Positions 36,288 to 45,624 are shown, numbered from the stretch's first letter. The stretch is DNA of 64,000 nucleotides from Nostoc sp. PA-18-2419 (GCF_005869855.1 NZ_SZNH01000005.1:173979-237978); one strand, 5' to 3'. A program made the numbers and translations. Notes: a model not told the origin generated them from the letters alone.

Positions 36288-37865
36288 CTATCTTGGGCGT
36301 CCAAATGTAGTGATATATAAAACAGCTTCATCGGCAGGAATACCCAAAACTTCATTTACTTGGTCATCAAAGAATCCACCGATACCGCTAACGCCTATAT
36401 TTAGGTGCATTGCCGCTAAATTCAAGCGTTGTCCTAAATGACCGGCATCCATATGTAAATAACGGTAAACACGATCGCCATACTGAGCGATCGCAGCTTT
36501 GAGATCTGCTGTATGAAACAGCACTGCTGCGGCATCCCGGCCTAATTCTTGCCCCAGGCAGAGAAAATATAACTCTCGCCGGAAATTTTTAAACCGAATT
36601 TGACGTAATTCTTGAGCTTTGGGCGCGTAATAATAACAGCCAGCCTCCAGTCCTTTGACACCACAAACAGCGATAAATGTTTGTATTAAATTCAGGTCAA
36701 AGTAATCTGGAGAAATGTCTAAACTTTGGTCAATATAATTTTGTGGTTGATAAGTGAAATCGAGTAAGTTTTTTAGCTCATCGAAAGTTAAATCATCACC
36801 ATTGTAAGCGCGGGTAGAACGTCGCTTATACATAGCGATATCTAAATCACAAAGCTTTTCTCCCCAATATATAGGTGTAGTGGCGGTGGGAATTTTCAAA
36901 CAGAAAGGAAAATTATATTTATCCTCCAAAGATTTTTCTTGTTTGATAGTTGGTAGATTGAGCTTGCCAGTTATACCTGGTTCAATCTGAGTGTGTTGAT
37001 GGAAATATTTTAGTAGTTCTCCATCAGCGATTTGGGGATAACTGGTTTCGGTGGCAGAAGGTAGGGCAGTGCATCCCAATGGCAGATTTTGATTAATATC
37101 CAACAAGTCTGCCAGAGGTAAAATGGCGATCGCACCTTCGTGTTGTGGATCTATATAAAGCAAATCATTTATCGATTCATCCACAAAACCGCCGATTAAA
37201 TGCGGGCGATAGTCATTAATCGCACCAGCTAACTCGATATTACCCAAAAGGTGTCCTGCGTCTAAAAAAATCCGACGATAAGCCCGGTCTTCATAGCGCC
37301 AAGCAGAACGATAGAAAACTGCTGTGACAATAATTGCTAGTTGGGTATTTTCTAACGAAGGATGCCAGAAACAAGCTGCTTGTAGGGTTTGCCAAACATT
37401 ATTTTCCCAATAATGCATCAAGGAATGAGTCCGGCACTGGTAATTATATAGTCCTGCTGGCAATAACGACGTGCCACGAGAAACTAAATACACCTCCGCA
37501 GGGTACAACCCGCCAGCACTGGGAGCCGCACGTAAATATACCGCACTTCCCATAGAAGGCATTTTCGCCGTTAGTCCATAGCTGCGAAACAGCAACCGCG
37601 AGAGTCTTTGCCACCGTTGAGCATCTGAATTATTAGCAAAAGCCTCTGGTTTTTCTTGGATATAAGGTTTGAGATCGTAAGTAGAGCCAATTTTGTATTC
37701 TTTGAAAGGTACTGGCTGCTTAGCCCAGTCTAACCTTTGATTTTTCAAAGCGAGAGTCTCAGGATCGTATTTAGTCCGTTCGTGATAATGCTGAGCAATT
37801 GATTGGTGTAATTCTGGCATAGTACTTTTAATATCCTTCGACATCCTTATTTTTGATCTTGGCAT
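36288..37865 (-). CDS. SagB/ThcOx-type dehydrogenase with two nitroreductase-like domains
   Basis: 525 residues. Two copies of the flavin-dependent nitroreductase fold lie in tandem: residues about 75-260 (SRLLFRSYGLTAK, APSAGGLYPAEVYLVSRGTS, DAGHLLGNIELAGAINDYRP, GGFVDESINDLLYIDPQHEG) and about 335-525 (YKRRSTRAYNGDDLTFDELK, MDAGHLGQRLNLAAMHLNIG, GIGGFFDDQVNEVLGIPADE). The paired DAGHLxxxxxLA and GG(F)xDxxxNxxLGI signatures identify the SagB group, in which FMN oxidises azolines in peptide natural products. No cyclodehydratase, precursor peptide or transporter lies nearby, so this stand-alone double-domain version may act in another redox role. Starts at ATG 37865, or ATG 37820 (MPELHQSIAQHYHERTKYDP), which begins the conserved part. 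Probably cytoplasmic. Confidence 0.85.
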   Translation of the reverse strand: MPRSKIRMSKDIKSTMPELHQSIAQHYHERTKYDPETLALKNQRLDWAKQPVPFKEYKIGSTYDLKPYIQEKPEAFANNSDAQRWQRLSRLLFRSYGLTAKMPSMGSAVYLRAAPSAGGLYPAEVYLVSRGTSLLPAGLYNYQCRTHSLMHYWENNVWQTLQAACFWHPSLENTQLAIIVTAVFYRSAWRYEDRAYRRIFLDAGHLLGNIELAGAINDYRPHLIGGFVDESINDLLYIDPQHEGAIAILPLADLLDINQNLPLGCTALPSATETSYPQIADGELLKYFHQHTQIEPGITGKLNLPTIKQEKSLEDKYNFPFCLKIPTATTPIYWGEKLCDLDIAMYKRRSTRAYNGDDLTFDELKNLLDFTYQPQNYIDQSLDISPDYFDLNLIQTFIAVCGVKGLEAGCYYYAPKAQELRQIRFKNFRRELYFLCLGQELGRDAAAVLFHTADLKAAIAQYGDRVYRYLHMDAGHLGQRLNLAAMHLNIGVSGIGGFFDDQVNEVLGIPADEAVLYITTFGRPR

Positions 37866-38228
37866 TCATCAGTCTCATTATTTCGTGTCAATTAGTACAA
37901 TCCTCAGACTTACAAAGTGGTAATTGGTAACTGAATTGAGGAGATGGGGAGGTGGAGAGATGAGGAAATGAGGGAGAGCAAGAGTTTGAGGTTTTAAGCT
38001 TGAACGTTGAACCTTTGAACTCGAACGTTGAACCTCTGAACTCGAGCGTTGAACCTCTGAACTCGAGCGTTGAACCTCTGAACTCGAACGTTGAACCTTT
38101 GAACTCGAACGTTGAACCTTTGAACTCGAAACTTTTTAGTTTTAACTTTCCTCCATCCCCCTACTCGCCACTCCCCCTTTCGCTGTACGATATAAACGCA
38201 AAGATATCTCTCCACAGGTGGATGTGCA
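37866..38228. other. Spacer carrying the 21-bp tandem array
   Basis: Between a minus-strand and a plus-strand gene, so promoters of both should lie here. Besides the tandem array at 38002-38127 it has purine-rich and then pyrimidine-rich simple sequence (GAGATGGGGAGGTGGAGAG on the left, CCTCCATCCCCCTACTCG on the right). Confidence 0.5.
38002..38127 (+). repeat. Six tandem copies of a 21-bp unit
   Basis: Six units of 21 bp start at 38002, 38023, 38044, 38065, 38086 and 38107. Each consists of three related heptamers, GAACGTT, GAACCTT and TGAACTC, with T/C and A/G variation at two places; units 1, 5 and 6 are identical, and units 3 and 4 are identical. This fits the short tandemly repeated repetitive (STRR) elements with 7-bp periodicity known in heterocystous cyanobacteria. 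Because 21 is divisible by three, both strands stay open and give apparent repeat proteins, which I do not believe. Confidence 0.92.
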
Positions 38229-39080
38229 ATGATACCTGTTCGTGAAACTTTATCAAAACCTGATATCCAACTTTCTTATCTAGAGTGGAGCCAAGGTCGA
38301 GAACCTCTACTGTTGTTACATGGTTTAGGTGACCATGCTCTTGTGTGGTCTAATTTAGCAGATCGCTTGGCGGCAGATTACCACATAGTTGCACCAGATA
38401 TGCGTGGACATGGCGAAACTAGTAAGCCAGAGAGAGATTATAGCTTTGAAAGTGCGATCACAGACCTAGAAGCACTCATGGATCATCTCGGATGGACTTT
38501 TGCTCATATTATCACTCACTCTTGGACAGGCAAATTAGCTGTCATTTGGGCAAGACAGAATCCAAAGCGTTTACGAAGTATGATTTTAATCGATCCAATT
38601 TTCATTTGGAAAATGCCTAACTTTTTCAGGCTAACTTTTCCAATGTTGTATCGCTTGTTGCCTTTTCTCAAAAGTATGGGCCCCTTTGCCAGTTATGAAG
38701 AAGCCGAACAACAAGCACGGCAATTAAAGCAATATCAAGGATGGAGTTCGCTACAGCAGCAAGTTTTTCAAGCAGGAATTGAACAAAAACCCGATGGTAA
38801 TTGGGGAAGCAAATTTACTATTGCCGCCCGCGACGGAATTTTTGAGGCAGTAATGCAAGTGCCTGGTTTTACAATACCCCTTGACACCCCTGCCCTCTTC
38901 ATCCAGCCAGAACAAGGTCTCAACCGTCAAAATTGGCAAATTCAACCTTATAAAACCTATTTGAAAAACTTACGCATTTGCCAAGTTCCTGGCAATCATT
39001 GGCCATTTTTGACACAACCAGAGCCATTTAACCAGACTGTAGCAGCTTTCTTAGCAAAACACAGCTCAAAAATCTCATGA
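38229..39080 (+). CDS. Alpha/beta hydrolase
   Basis: 283 residues, no signal peptide. Features of the alpha/beta hydrolase fold: oxyanion strand PLLLLHGLGDHALVWSNLAD at about 25-44, HIVAPDMRGHGETSKPERDY, and the nucleophile region near residue 95 reading HIITHSWTGKLAVIWARQNP. The usual elbow is G-x-S-x-G; here it is HSWTG, which keeps Ser and the second Gly, so catalysis is plausible. The acid is likely in the later ALFIQPEQG loop and the His in VPGNHWPFLTQ near the C terminus. ATG 38229 has GGTGGA shortly before it. Substrate unknown; family members are esterases, lipases or haloalkane dehalogenase-like enzymes. No operon partner. Confidence 0.88.
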   Translation: MIPVRETLSKPDIQLSYLEWSQGREPLLLLHGLGDHALVWSNLADRLAADYHIVAPDMRGHGETSKPERDYSFESAITDLEALMDHLGWTFAHIITHSWTGKLAVIWARQNPKRLRSMILIDPIFIWKMPNFFRLTFPMLYRLLPFLKSMGPFASYEEAEQQARQLKQYQGWSSLQQQVFQAGIEQKPDGNWGSKFTIAARDGIFEAVMQVPGFTIPLDTPALFIQPEQGLNRQNWQIQPYKTYLKNLRICQVPGNHWPFLTQPEPFNQTVAAFLAKHSSKIS

Positions 39081-39185
39081 TTATTAGACGGGATTATCCC
39101 ACAGAAATAGAAGAATTAAGATAAGCGATGTCTTGGGGGATTGGGCAAATAGGGAGTGTTGACTGATAACTGTTGACTGATAAGA

Positions 39186-39258
39186 ACCAGTTGCTTCTCC
39201 TGTGGGAGACGCTACGCGAACAAGCCGGGGAACCCGGACAACGCACTGGCTCCTGTTT
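39186..39258 (+). repeat. Dispersed repeat family A, copy 3
   Basis: Contains ACCAGTTGCTTCTCCT, GGAGACGCTACGCGAACAAG, CCGGGGAACCCGG and CGCACTGGCTCCTG, aligning over its whole length with the inverted copy at 28118-28189. The CCGGGGAACCCGG core is itself palindromic. Confidence 0.7.
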
Positions 39259-39314
39259 AGTGAGGAGTTAAGAGTTATTCTCCTTGTCCCTGTGTCTGCT
39301 TCATCTCCCGGTTG

Positions 39315-39370
39315 GTGAGCGTACCCCCGCTCTTAAGCAAGCTACGCCTAGCGTCTCGTAGAGAAGTCGA
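39315..39370 (+). repeat. Dispersed repeat family B, copy 2
   Basis: Contains GAGCGTACCCCCGCTC, AAGCAAGCTACGCC and CGTCTCGTAGAGAAG, matching the copy at 18890-18945 in the same orientation. Confidence 0.65.
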
Positions 39371-39455
39371 ACTACATCTGGCGGTTGGTGAGCCAAGCCG
39401 AAGCATCTCCCTCATTTTTGCCACTCCTTACTCCTCACTCTCCAGTTAGCCAGTC

Positions 39456-41159
39456 ATGAGCCTTTGTATTAATCCCCTTTGCCCGAAACCAAATCACCCA
39501 AATAATCATCAAAACCGTTTTTGTCAAAGTTGTGGTTCTCATCTGGAATTGCTAGGGCGTTATCGGGTGAAGTGTCTGTTGAATGACGAAACAGGTTTTA
39601 GTAAAGTTTATGAGGCATACGAACAAAATACCCCCAAAATCCTTAAGATTCTCAAAGAAGATTTATCAAGCGATCCCCAAGCAGTAGAACTATTTCAGCA
39701 AGAGCTAACTGTGCTTGTAAAACTGAACCATCCCGGTATTCCTAAGGAAGATAGTTACTTCCAGTATCAAACCCGAAATGGTTTAGTGTTGCATTGCATT
39801 GCAATGGAAAAAATCGACGGGTACAACTTAGAAGAATGGTTTGAGCAGCAGAATTGTCCCATTTCCCAAGAACAAGCGATCGCCTGGTTAAAACAGTTGA
39901 TAGAAATTTTAGATTTAGTGCATGGTAAACAATATCTGCATCGAGATATTAAACCATCTAATATTATGATTAGACTCGATGGGCAATTAGTAATTATTGA
40001 TTTTGGCACCGCCTATAAAATCAGCAAAACCTACCCAGATGAACTCAGTGACAGCCCTAGAATGACAGCACTTATGTCATCTGGTTACAGCGCCCCAGAA
40101 CAAATGAACGGTCAAGGTATACCACAATCAGATTTCTTTGCCTTGGGACGCACATTTGTGTTTTTGCTCACGGGAAACCATCCCTTAGATATGTATGATG
40201 TCCAGCAAAATTTGCTGCACTGGCGTAATCAGACCATCGATATCTCACCTTTACTATTAAATTTAATTGATTGGCTCATAGCAGCGGATGTAGAAAAGCG
40301 TCCTCACAATGCCCAGGAAATTTTACAGGAATTAGAAGAAATTGAAAATCAACTAACAAGAAATAATCCTTCAAACATTAATTTGGTAAACAATTATGAA
40401 TCCGAACAGTTACAACCAATTACTCCAAGTTTGTCCAATTTAAATAGCCAGCCGTCAAAAGTGCCGTTACTGGGACTTTTTGCTGCATTGCTATTGGCTT
40501 TAGGATTACTTAGTATAATCGTTTTAGTGACGCAGACATCAAACAATTCTTTAATACCAAATTACGGACAACTACCCGAAAAAAAAGGTGACATTGATTA
40601 TTTTTCCTATAAAGAAGGTAGAGATAGTCAGGGAAGAATTGCCAAATTTAATATAGTTGTTTTATCAGTACAATATAAATGGGTTGTGGGGAGCAATTTT
40701 CAAATTAAACATAATGATGAAATTATTAGCCTTAACTTATTAAAGTTGAACTTAGAACAACAAGGTATACAGAATATAATGGAAGATTCTGGTGAGATTA
40801 TCTCTGTAGGTACAACTTCTTGTAAGGGAAATATAGAATTTCAGCAACGTATAGCTTTAGAACGAGCTGTACAAACACAGCTATTAGCAAAAAAAATATT
40901 TATTAATCAACCTAGTATTAAAAGCTATCGCTTATTAAACTTGGGTCAATTTCAACGAAGTGATTGTCAAGCAAATCAGGATTTAACTACATATCAAAGA
41001 AGTATTATAATTATTGGTGTCAAAAAAGAATCAACAGGTGTAAGCATAGATGAAGCTCTACAAAATAGACTAAAAAAGAAGCCTTTTGCTGATTTTAAAT
41101 TAGAAGATTATTCTTTGGGTTCAGTGGATAAATTTAAAACAATACCAAGTAATTTATAA
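39456..41159 (+). CDS. Ser/Thr protein kinase with N-terminal Cys motif and C-terminal extracytoplasmic domain
   Basis: 567 residues. The start MSLCINPLCPKPNHP...RFCQSCGSHL has two Cys pairs like a zinc ribbon. The kinase domain runs from about 35 to 300: the Gly-loop position reads LNDETGFSKVYEAYE, lacking the usual GxGxxG; Lys in PKILKILKED; HRD as YLHRDIKPSNIMIRLDG; DFG as IIDFGTAYK; and GYSAPEQMNGQGIPQSDFFA. Except for the Gly loop all catalytic residues are present, so activity is likely. One membrane helix lies at about 340-365 (LLGLFAALLLALGLLSIIVL), and the last 200 residues (from SNNSLIPNYG) should face the periplasm; their fold is unrecognised and may sense a signal. Stand-alone gene. 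Confidence 0.88.
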   Translation: MSLCINPLCPKPNHPNNHQNRFCQSCGSHLELLGRYRVKCLLNDETGFSKVYEAYEQNTPKILKILKEDLSSDPQAVELFQQELTVLVKLNHPGIPKEDSYFQYQTRNGLVLHCIAMEKIDGYNLEEWFEQQNCPISQEQAIAWLKQLIEILDLVHGKQYLHRDIKPSNIMIRLDGQLVIIDFGTAYKISKTYPDELSDSPRMTALMSSGYSAPEQMNGQGIPQSDFFALGRTFVFLLTGNHPLDMYDVQQNLLHWRNQTIDISPLLLNLIDWLIAADVEKRPHNAQEILQELEEIENQLTRNNPSNINLVNNYESEQLQPITPSLSNLNSQPSKVPLLGLFAALLLALGLLSIIVLVTQTSNNSLIPNYGQLPEKKGDIDYFSYKEGRDSQGRIAKFNIVVLSVQYKWVVGSNFQIKHNDEIISLNLLKLNLEQQGIQNIMEDSGEIISVGTTSCKGNIEFQQRIALERAVQTQLLAKKIFINQPSIKSYRLLNLGQFQRSDCQANQDLTTYQRSIIIIGVKKESTGVSIDEALQNRLKKKPFADFKLEDYSLGSVDKFKTIPSNL

Positions 41160-41853
41160 TATTTTTAACAAACGGCATCAGCGCCTATGTTTAAGGCTTT
41201 CTAGACATCTCCCCTTTAGCGATAAAATACTATAGTCAGTAAGCAAACTTTCAAAAAATTACATAAAAACAAAGGTTTTAGCCCTGTAAAAAAATAAGTC
41301 TAACAACTCTGATTAATAGCGAGTGATCGCCTGAACATCACCCAGCATTTTTGTCTGTTATGCCCATTTAGACCTACTTTTAGCCCAAACAGGTCTTTAG
41401 CTCAAAAGAATAATATTGCAAGTGTTCCAATACTGTTCGTTTTGTGGATTTCTAACTTGGAATTAGGTTTTGGCAAAAGGTTACACCAATTTGAAAAAAC
41501 AATGGGACAGATACACATCTCCAAAACCTTGTCCTGTCTGGATTCTTAATGCATGAATTTTGAATTTTGAATTGGTATTACTGGGTTTGGGTTAAAGGTT
41601 TTTCTTTACCCCTTTCCCATAAATCGAAAGGTATTGACAAGTATTCTAAGGGACTGGTAAATAAAAAAACATCCCACTGTTGACAGTCATCAGTCATCAA
41701 CTTCAAAAACCTTAAGCATTTTGTGCTTCTACTCGACCAGAAGACTGTTCGCTAATTAATTAGGTTTCTAGCTCTAAACCGCTTAGGATAGATTTAATCG
41801 AAAATAATCCTGTGCATCTGTCTTGATATATTTATCAAGGAGAAAGTCAAGCT
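41160..41853. other. 694-bp spacer before the TPR gene
   Basis: Contains TTGAATTTTGAATTTTGAAT-like simple repeats around 41555-41575 and GACAGTCATCAGTCATCAAC at 41682-41701, both common heptamer repeats. A stop-bounded fragment at 41476-41556 reads LKKQWDRYTSPKPCPVW and may be a fossil of a zinc-finger primase-like gene. No gene is supported. Confidence 0.45.
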
Positions 41854-42537
41854 ATGAATTACATTCAAAAAACTGTTGTCATCCTGGGAATAACGAGTGG
41901 TGTATTGAGTGGAATGCCTTTTGCTGTCCATGCTGCACAGCAACAACCAACGCGCATCCAACAAGTAAATTTTCAACAATACTATAACCAGGGTGTGCAA
42001 AAGCTTGAGCAAGGCAATTTCTCCGGCGCAATAGAAGATTTTAGTCGGGTAGTAGAGTTAAATCCCAGCTACTACGAAGGTTTCTGCTTGAGAGGTTTGG
42101 CAAAGTCTCAATTAAGAGACTTTAAAGCAGCCATTATTGATTTCAATCAAGCACTGCGACTAAATCCTAACCATATAGATGCTTACAATAGTCGGGGAAC
42201 TGCTCATGCAGAATTAGGAAATATTCAAGCTGCAATTACCGACTTTAACCAAGTTCTGAGAATTGATCGCAAGTCTGTAGATGCTTACTATAATAGGGGG
42301 CTTTTAAATTATAGGCAGGGAAATCACAAAGTAGCGATCGCTGATTTTAACCAAGCACTAAAAATCAATCCCAATTTAGCTGATGCTTATGGTAACCGAG
42401 GACTTGCTGAATATGCTTTAGGCAATCGCAAAAGCGCTATTACCGATTTACAACAAGCTGCAAGCCTGTTTCAAAAGCAAGGAGATAGCCAGAAGTATCA
42501 GCAAACGCAAGCCCTTCTTCAGCAGATTCAGAAGTAA
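41854..42537 (+). CDS. Secreted or periplasmic TPR-repeat protein
   Basis: 227 residues. A signal peptide (IQKTVVILGITSGVLSGMPF) is cleaved after about VHA near residue 27. The mature protein consists of five tetratricopeptide repeats from about residue 44: YYNQGVQKLEQGNFSGAIED, then FCLRGLAKSQLRDFKAAIID, YNSRGTAHAELGNIQAAITD, YYNRGLLNYRQGNHKVAIAD and YGNRGLAEYALGNRKSAITD. Such proteins form a helical scaffold for protein binding, and many cyanobacterial ones help assemble photosynthetic or envelope complexes. ATG 41854 has AGGAG about 11 bases upstream. Single gene convergent with the glutaminase gene 60 bp away. The binding partner is unknown. Confidence 0.85.
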   Translation: MNYIQKTVVILGITSGVLSGMPFAVHAAQQQPTRIQQVNFQQYYNQGVQKLEQGNFSGAIEDFSRVVELNPSYYEGFCLRGLAKSQLRDFKAAIIDFNQALRLNPNHIDAYNSRGTAHAELGNIQAAITDFNQVLRIDRKSVDAYYNRGLLNYRQGNHKVAIADFNQALKINPNLADAYGNRGLAEYALGNRKSAITDLQQAASLFQKQGDSQKYQQTQALLQQIQK

Positions 42538-42598
42538 TGAACATTATCAAATTTCTTCTCGGCTAACAACTCCCTGCTCGCTTCATCTTTGCTACTTT

Positions 42599-43555
42599 TC
42601 ATTCCTCAGTTCCTAATTTTCCGTTTTCACTAGAACAATCAAATAAATGTAAACTCAAACGTTGGGAAAGTTCTTCACACACCTTTACTCCCCGCACACT
42701 ATTACCACGCGCATCCAGTGGCGGCGAAAATACGCCAATGCCCATCTTATTGGGTACAACGGCAATAATCCCGCCACAAATTCCGCTTTTCGCTGGAATA
42801 CCAATTTTATAAGCCCACTCACCCGCAAAGTTGTACATACCACAGGTGTACATCACACTCAAAATATCTTTGATGTAACGCTTATCTATTGCCCGTTCTT
42901 TAGTAATCGGGTTAATACCTCTGTTAGCCAGGGTAGCAGCCATCACTGCTAAGTCTCGGCAATTCACCAGTACAGCACATTGCTGAAAATAAAGATCTAG
43001 CGCTTGTTCGATATTTTGGTCAATCATGCCGAAGTTGAGCATCAGGTGCGCCATTGCGCGGTTGCGATGTCCGGTACTGCGCTCTGAGGTAAAAACTGAA
43101 ATATCAACGAACACATCGCGGCCAATATATCGCCGGAACATCTCCAGCATCCGGTTGAGCCGTTCTGTGGGAGCAGATCCTTTGATTAAGCTAGTAGTGG
43201 CGATCGCTCCGGCATTTACCATTGGGTTATAAGGTCGCTTCGATTGCTCATCCAAAATAATCGCGTTGAATGCATCCCCCGTCGGTTCGACACCAACTCT
43301 CGTCAAAATGTAATTCCGTCCATGATCTTCTAAGGCAAGTCCATAAGCAAATACCTTGGAAATCGATTGAATGGTAAAGAACTGTTCCCAGTCTCCAACT
43401 TTATAATCCTGACCATCTACACTGACAATGCAAATACTAAATAAGTCTGGGTTTACCTTTGCCAGTTCCGGAATGTAATTCGCTACTGCACCCTCGCTCA
43501 ATGACTTGTACTGGGAATGCAAGTCGTTGATAACAGTTAATAATGACGAGTTTAT
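42599..43555 (-). CDS. glsA: Glutaminase A with no canonical start codon
   Basis: Hydrolyses glutamine to glutamate and ammonia. Beta-lactamase-like serine enzyme: catalytic Ser in [14 protein letters not shown], substrate motif [36 protein letters not shown], and [20 protein letters not shown]. The family length is just over 300 residues and the C terminus is intact. The expected N-terminal helix ([20 protein letters not shown]) is encoded, but upstream of the TTG at 43522 the frame has no ATG, GTG or TTG. An AGGAG at 43568-43564 (minus strand) sits 8 bases before an ATA at 43555-43553, so ATA may be the start; otherwise the TTG gives a chain shortened by 11 residues. The rest of the gene shows no damage. 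Probably monocistronic. Confidence 0.9.
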   Translation of the reverse strand: MNSSLLTVINDLHSQYKSLSEGAVANYIPELAKVNPDLFSICIVSVDGQDYKVGDWEQFFTIQSISKVFAYGLALEDHGRNYILTRVGVEPTGDAFNAIILDEQSKRPYNPMVNAGAIATTSLIKGSAPTERLNRMLEMFRRYIGRDVFVDISVFTSERSTGHRNRAMAHLMLNFGMIDQNIEQALDLYFQQCAVLVNCRDLAVMAATLANRGINPITKERAIDKRYIKDILSVMYTCGMYNFAGEWAYKIGIPAKSGICGGIIAVVPNKMGIGVFSPPLDARGNSVRGVKVCEELSQRLSLHLFDCSSENGKLGTEE

Positions 43556-44514
43556 TTCTAAATCTCCTGAATTTACTTGGTTTACTATGAGGCTGATAGC
43601 ATTTTACGAAATACCTGGTACATATATCGCAATTGAATTTGATTGCCTGAAAAAATACTGTACACCTTAAGGCAAGCGGCAAGAGGCAATTTATCTTTCC
43701 CTATTACCCATTGCCTATTTATACTCGATTCACTACTTAGACTAGAGAATACTATGTGTACTTTTTGTTACAAACTAAAAATTATCTAGAAGCGATCGCC
43801 AAGTTTTTCTAATTTTTTTAATATTAATTACAAAAAAGGTTAGCTTGCGTATTATCCTTTTTTTTATACACAGTAACACTTATAGAACAAGTGATATAAA
43901 TCACTCAGTTTAACCTAGTTAGAGATAATACAAGTCATGGTTAATTTAGCTAGAAAAAACTTTAAAAAAAGGATAGTAAACTTCAACTGATTTGTATGAC
44001 TATTTTATATCTAACTCGGATGACAACTTATTTGTACTCAAATCTAAAGATTTAATTAAATAAGTAATTTTGAGTATTTATGCCGATGTCTTTTAATTAA
44101 AATCATATTTATTTTTTTCAGTAAATTATTAAAAATTGTGTATTATAAAATACAAACATGGTTGTTAGCCTTGGAAACTGATGTAAACAAGGTTTTGTGA
44201 GTATGATTCACAAAAAATGCAAAGTTTTCTAAAGAAATTTTTTACTTACCCAAAAAAACGTTACACAGCCCAAATCCTCATTTGAAAAAGGTTTCACCCT
44301 GAAAATAGCAATTTGATTTGGATAAAGTTGTCTAGAATTACGCTAAAACCCTGATCCCCAAGCCAAAAGGTTCATGCTAGTCTGTTGCAGTTACAAAAAA
44401 AAAGTGAAGACGGAACGAATTCGAGTTTTGCTGAAGGGAATTCACTGGTGAAAATCCCGCGAATTATAAGACTTAAGTTTTCTTAAGTTCTACAGTCGCT
44501 TTAAAATTGGACGC
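43556..44514. other. Nearly 1-kb spacer with the rlpA leader
   Basis: AT-rich, no gene supported. Close to rlpA a stem is formed by GGGA and TTCAC (44436-44445) with GTGAA and TCCC (44448-44458). The segment GGTGAAAATCCCGCG resembles part of a cobalamin riboswitch core by chance; the rest of that core is missing. Confidence 0.45.
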
Positions 44515-45624
44515 ATGAATCAAAGACATTTTTGGACTGTTGTTGCTCTGTCTCTAGCTGTTTTGGGAATACCCACAGTTGGCTGTACTCAAACCACAAA
44601 GGGAAATGCGCTAGCTTCTCAAAAATCGCCTGCTTCTGATGTGGTGAAAGTGGGAGAATACAAATCAGGAGCAGGGGAACAAACCTCGGATGCTGTGATT
44701 ACACAAATTCATCCTTACAACATTGGAGGACGTAAAGCGGCAACTCTTTATATCAAAAGTATTCCTGTTCTCACCTTTTTAAGTTCTGTATCAGATACAA
44801 GCGTTGAGACTAAAAAAGTTGGTGCAATAAACGAAACGGAGGGCGTACAATCATACGCCCTTATTAGTAGCAACTCACTTTCATCGGCGAGTATTGGAAA
44901 TGTAGCCGGAGCAAATAATCAGATTAGTTCTGTTGACAATGACCCAGTTGAAATGGCTAGTGTAATAGCAGCTAAAATCAACCAGTTGAACCGGGAAAAT
45001 GTAGATGCGAGTCAGATTACCGTCAGTTGGAAAGCAGGGGGCGAATCTAAAGTTGCAAATGTTGCTCAAAACAAGAGCTCCCCTGTAGAAGGAGGATCTG
45101 GCGATCGCTATACAATCAAAGTTAACGGTGAAGAATTAGTAGAAATTAATCAAGGTACGCGATTAGCAGATACCACCAGCAACCTGGCGCAAGATGCATT
45201 GCAAGCAACCAATCGCTTGCGGAGACTACTAGGCAATGCATCACCCTTAAGCGAGATTGCAAATATGCCAGTGCGTCAGCCAGTATCAATACCTAAGCTA
45301 CCCCGAGATATTGCCGTTGGAGGAGTCCGAATCAGCTTCGGAGGGATGGCTTCTTTTTATGGCTATGACGGTTCCGGTAATCGTACTGCTAGCGGTCAGA
45401 GGTTCAACCCAGAAGGTATGACTGCCGCCCATCGTACCTTACCTTTCGGTACACAAGTTCGTGTGACCAACACCCGTAATGGTCGTTCCGTCGTAGTGCG
45501 GATTAATGACCGAGGCCCCTACATTCGCGGTCGAATCATTGACTTGTCTGCTGGCGCAGCTCGAATACTGGGAATGATGGGTAGTGGCGTTGCACCAGTA
45601 CATATTGAGGTTTTGGAGAAGTAA
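44515..45624 (+). CDS. rlpA: RlpA-family septal ring/peptidoglycan lytic transglycosylase-like protein
   Basis: 369 residues. The N terminus has a hydrophobic signal and a lipobox-like IPTVGCT with Cys24, so it is probably an outer-membrane or periplasmic lipoprotein. The middle 200 residues are low-similarity and rich in Ser/Asn. The C-terminal double-psi beta-barrel domain at about 275-367 has the RlpA signature: [60 protein letters not shown] and [11 protein letters not shown]. His in TAAHRTLP and Asp in INDRGPY correspond to catalytic positions of RlpA and expansin-like enzymes. It would cleave naked glycan strands of peptidoglycan, important for daughter-cell separation. ATG 44515 follows a 5' leader with a hairpin; no clear ribosome site. 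Confidence 0.88.
   Translation: MNQRHFWTVVALSLAVLGIPTVGCTQTTKGNALASQKSPASDVVKVGEYKSGAGEQTSDAVITQIHPYNIGGRKAATLYIKSIPVLTFLSSVSDTSVETKKVGAINETEGVQSYALISSNSLSSASIGNVAGANNQISSVDNDPVEMASVIAAKINQLNRENVDASQITVSWKAGGESKVANVAQNKSSPVEGGSGDRYTIKVNGEELVEINQGTRLADTTSNLAQDALQATNRLRRLLGNASPLSEIANMPVRQPVSIPKLPRDIAVGGVRISFGGMASFYGYDGSGNRTASGQRFNPEGMTAAHRTLPFGTQVRVTNTRNGRSVVVRINDRGPYIRGRIIDLSAGAARILGMMGSGVAPVHIEVLEK

Larger units (their letters stand above)
39081..39455. other. Spacer made largely of dispersed repeats
   Basis: Holds repeat family A copy 3 (39186-39258) and family B copy 2 (39315-39370) plus simple pyrimidine-rich sequence. Short TGTTGACTGATAAC-type heptamer repeats lie at 39158-39180. The kinase start ATG at 39456 has no strong ribosome site. 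Confidence 0.55.

Noticed and set aside
38002-38127. Possible CRISPR array
   Set aside because: Units are contiguous without unique spacers and no cas gene is near; it is a simple tandem repeat.
38000-38245. Apparent repeat protein (NVEPLNS units) and its minus-strand twin
   Set aside because: Produced by a 21-bp tandem array whose length is divisible by three; no ribosome site; overlaps the hydrolase start.
41476-41556. Fragment LKKQWDRYTSPKPCPVW resembling a zinc-finger primase-type start
   Set aside because: Only 27 codons, no start, no second Cys pair; too short to call even as a pseudogene.
44436-44460. GGTGAAAATCCCGCG resembling a cobalamin riboswitch core
   Set aside because: The essential GCCGCAACTGT and flanking stems are absent, and rlpA has no link to cobalamin.
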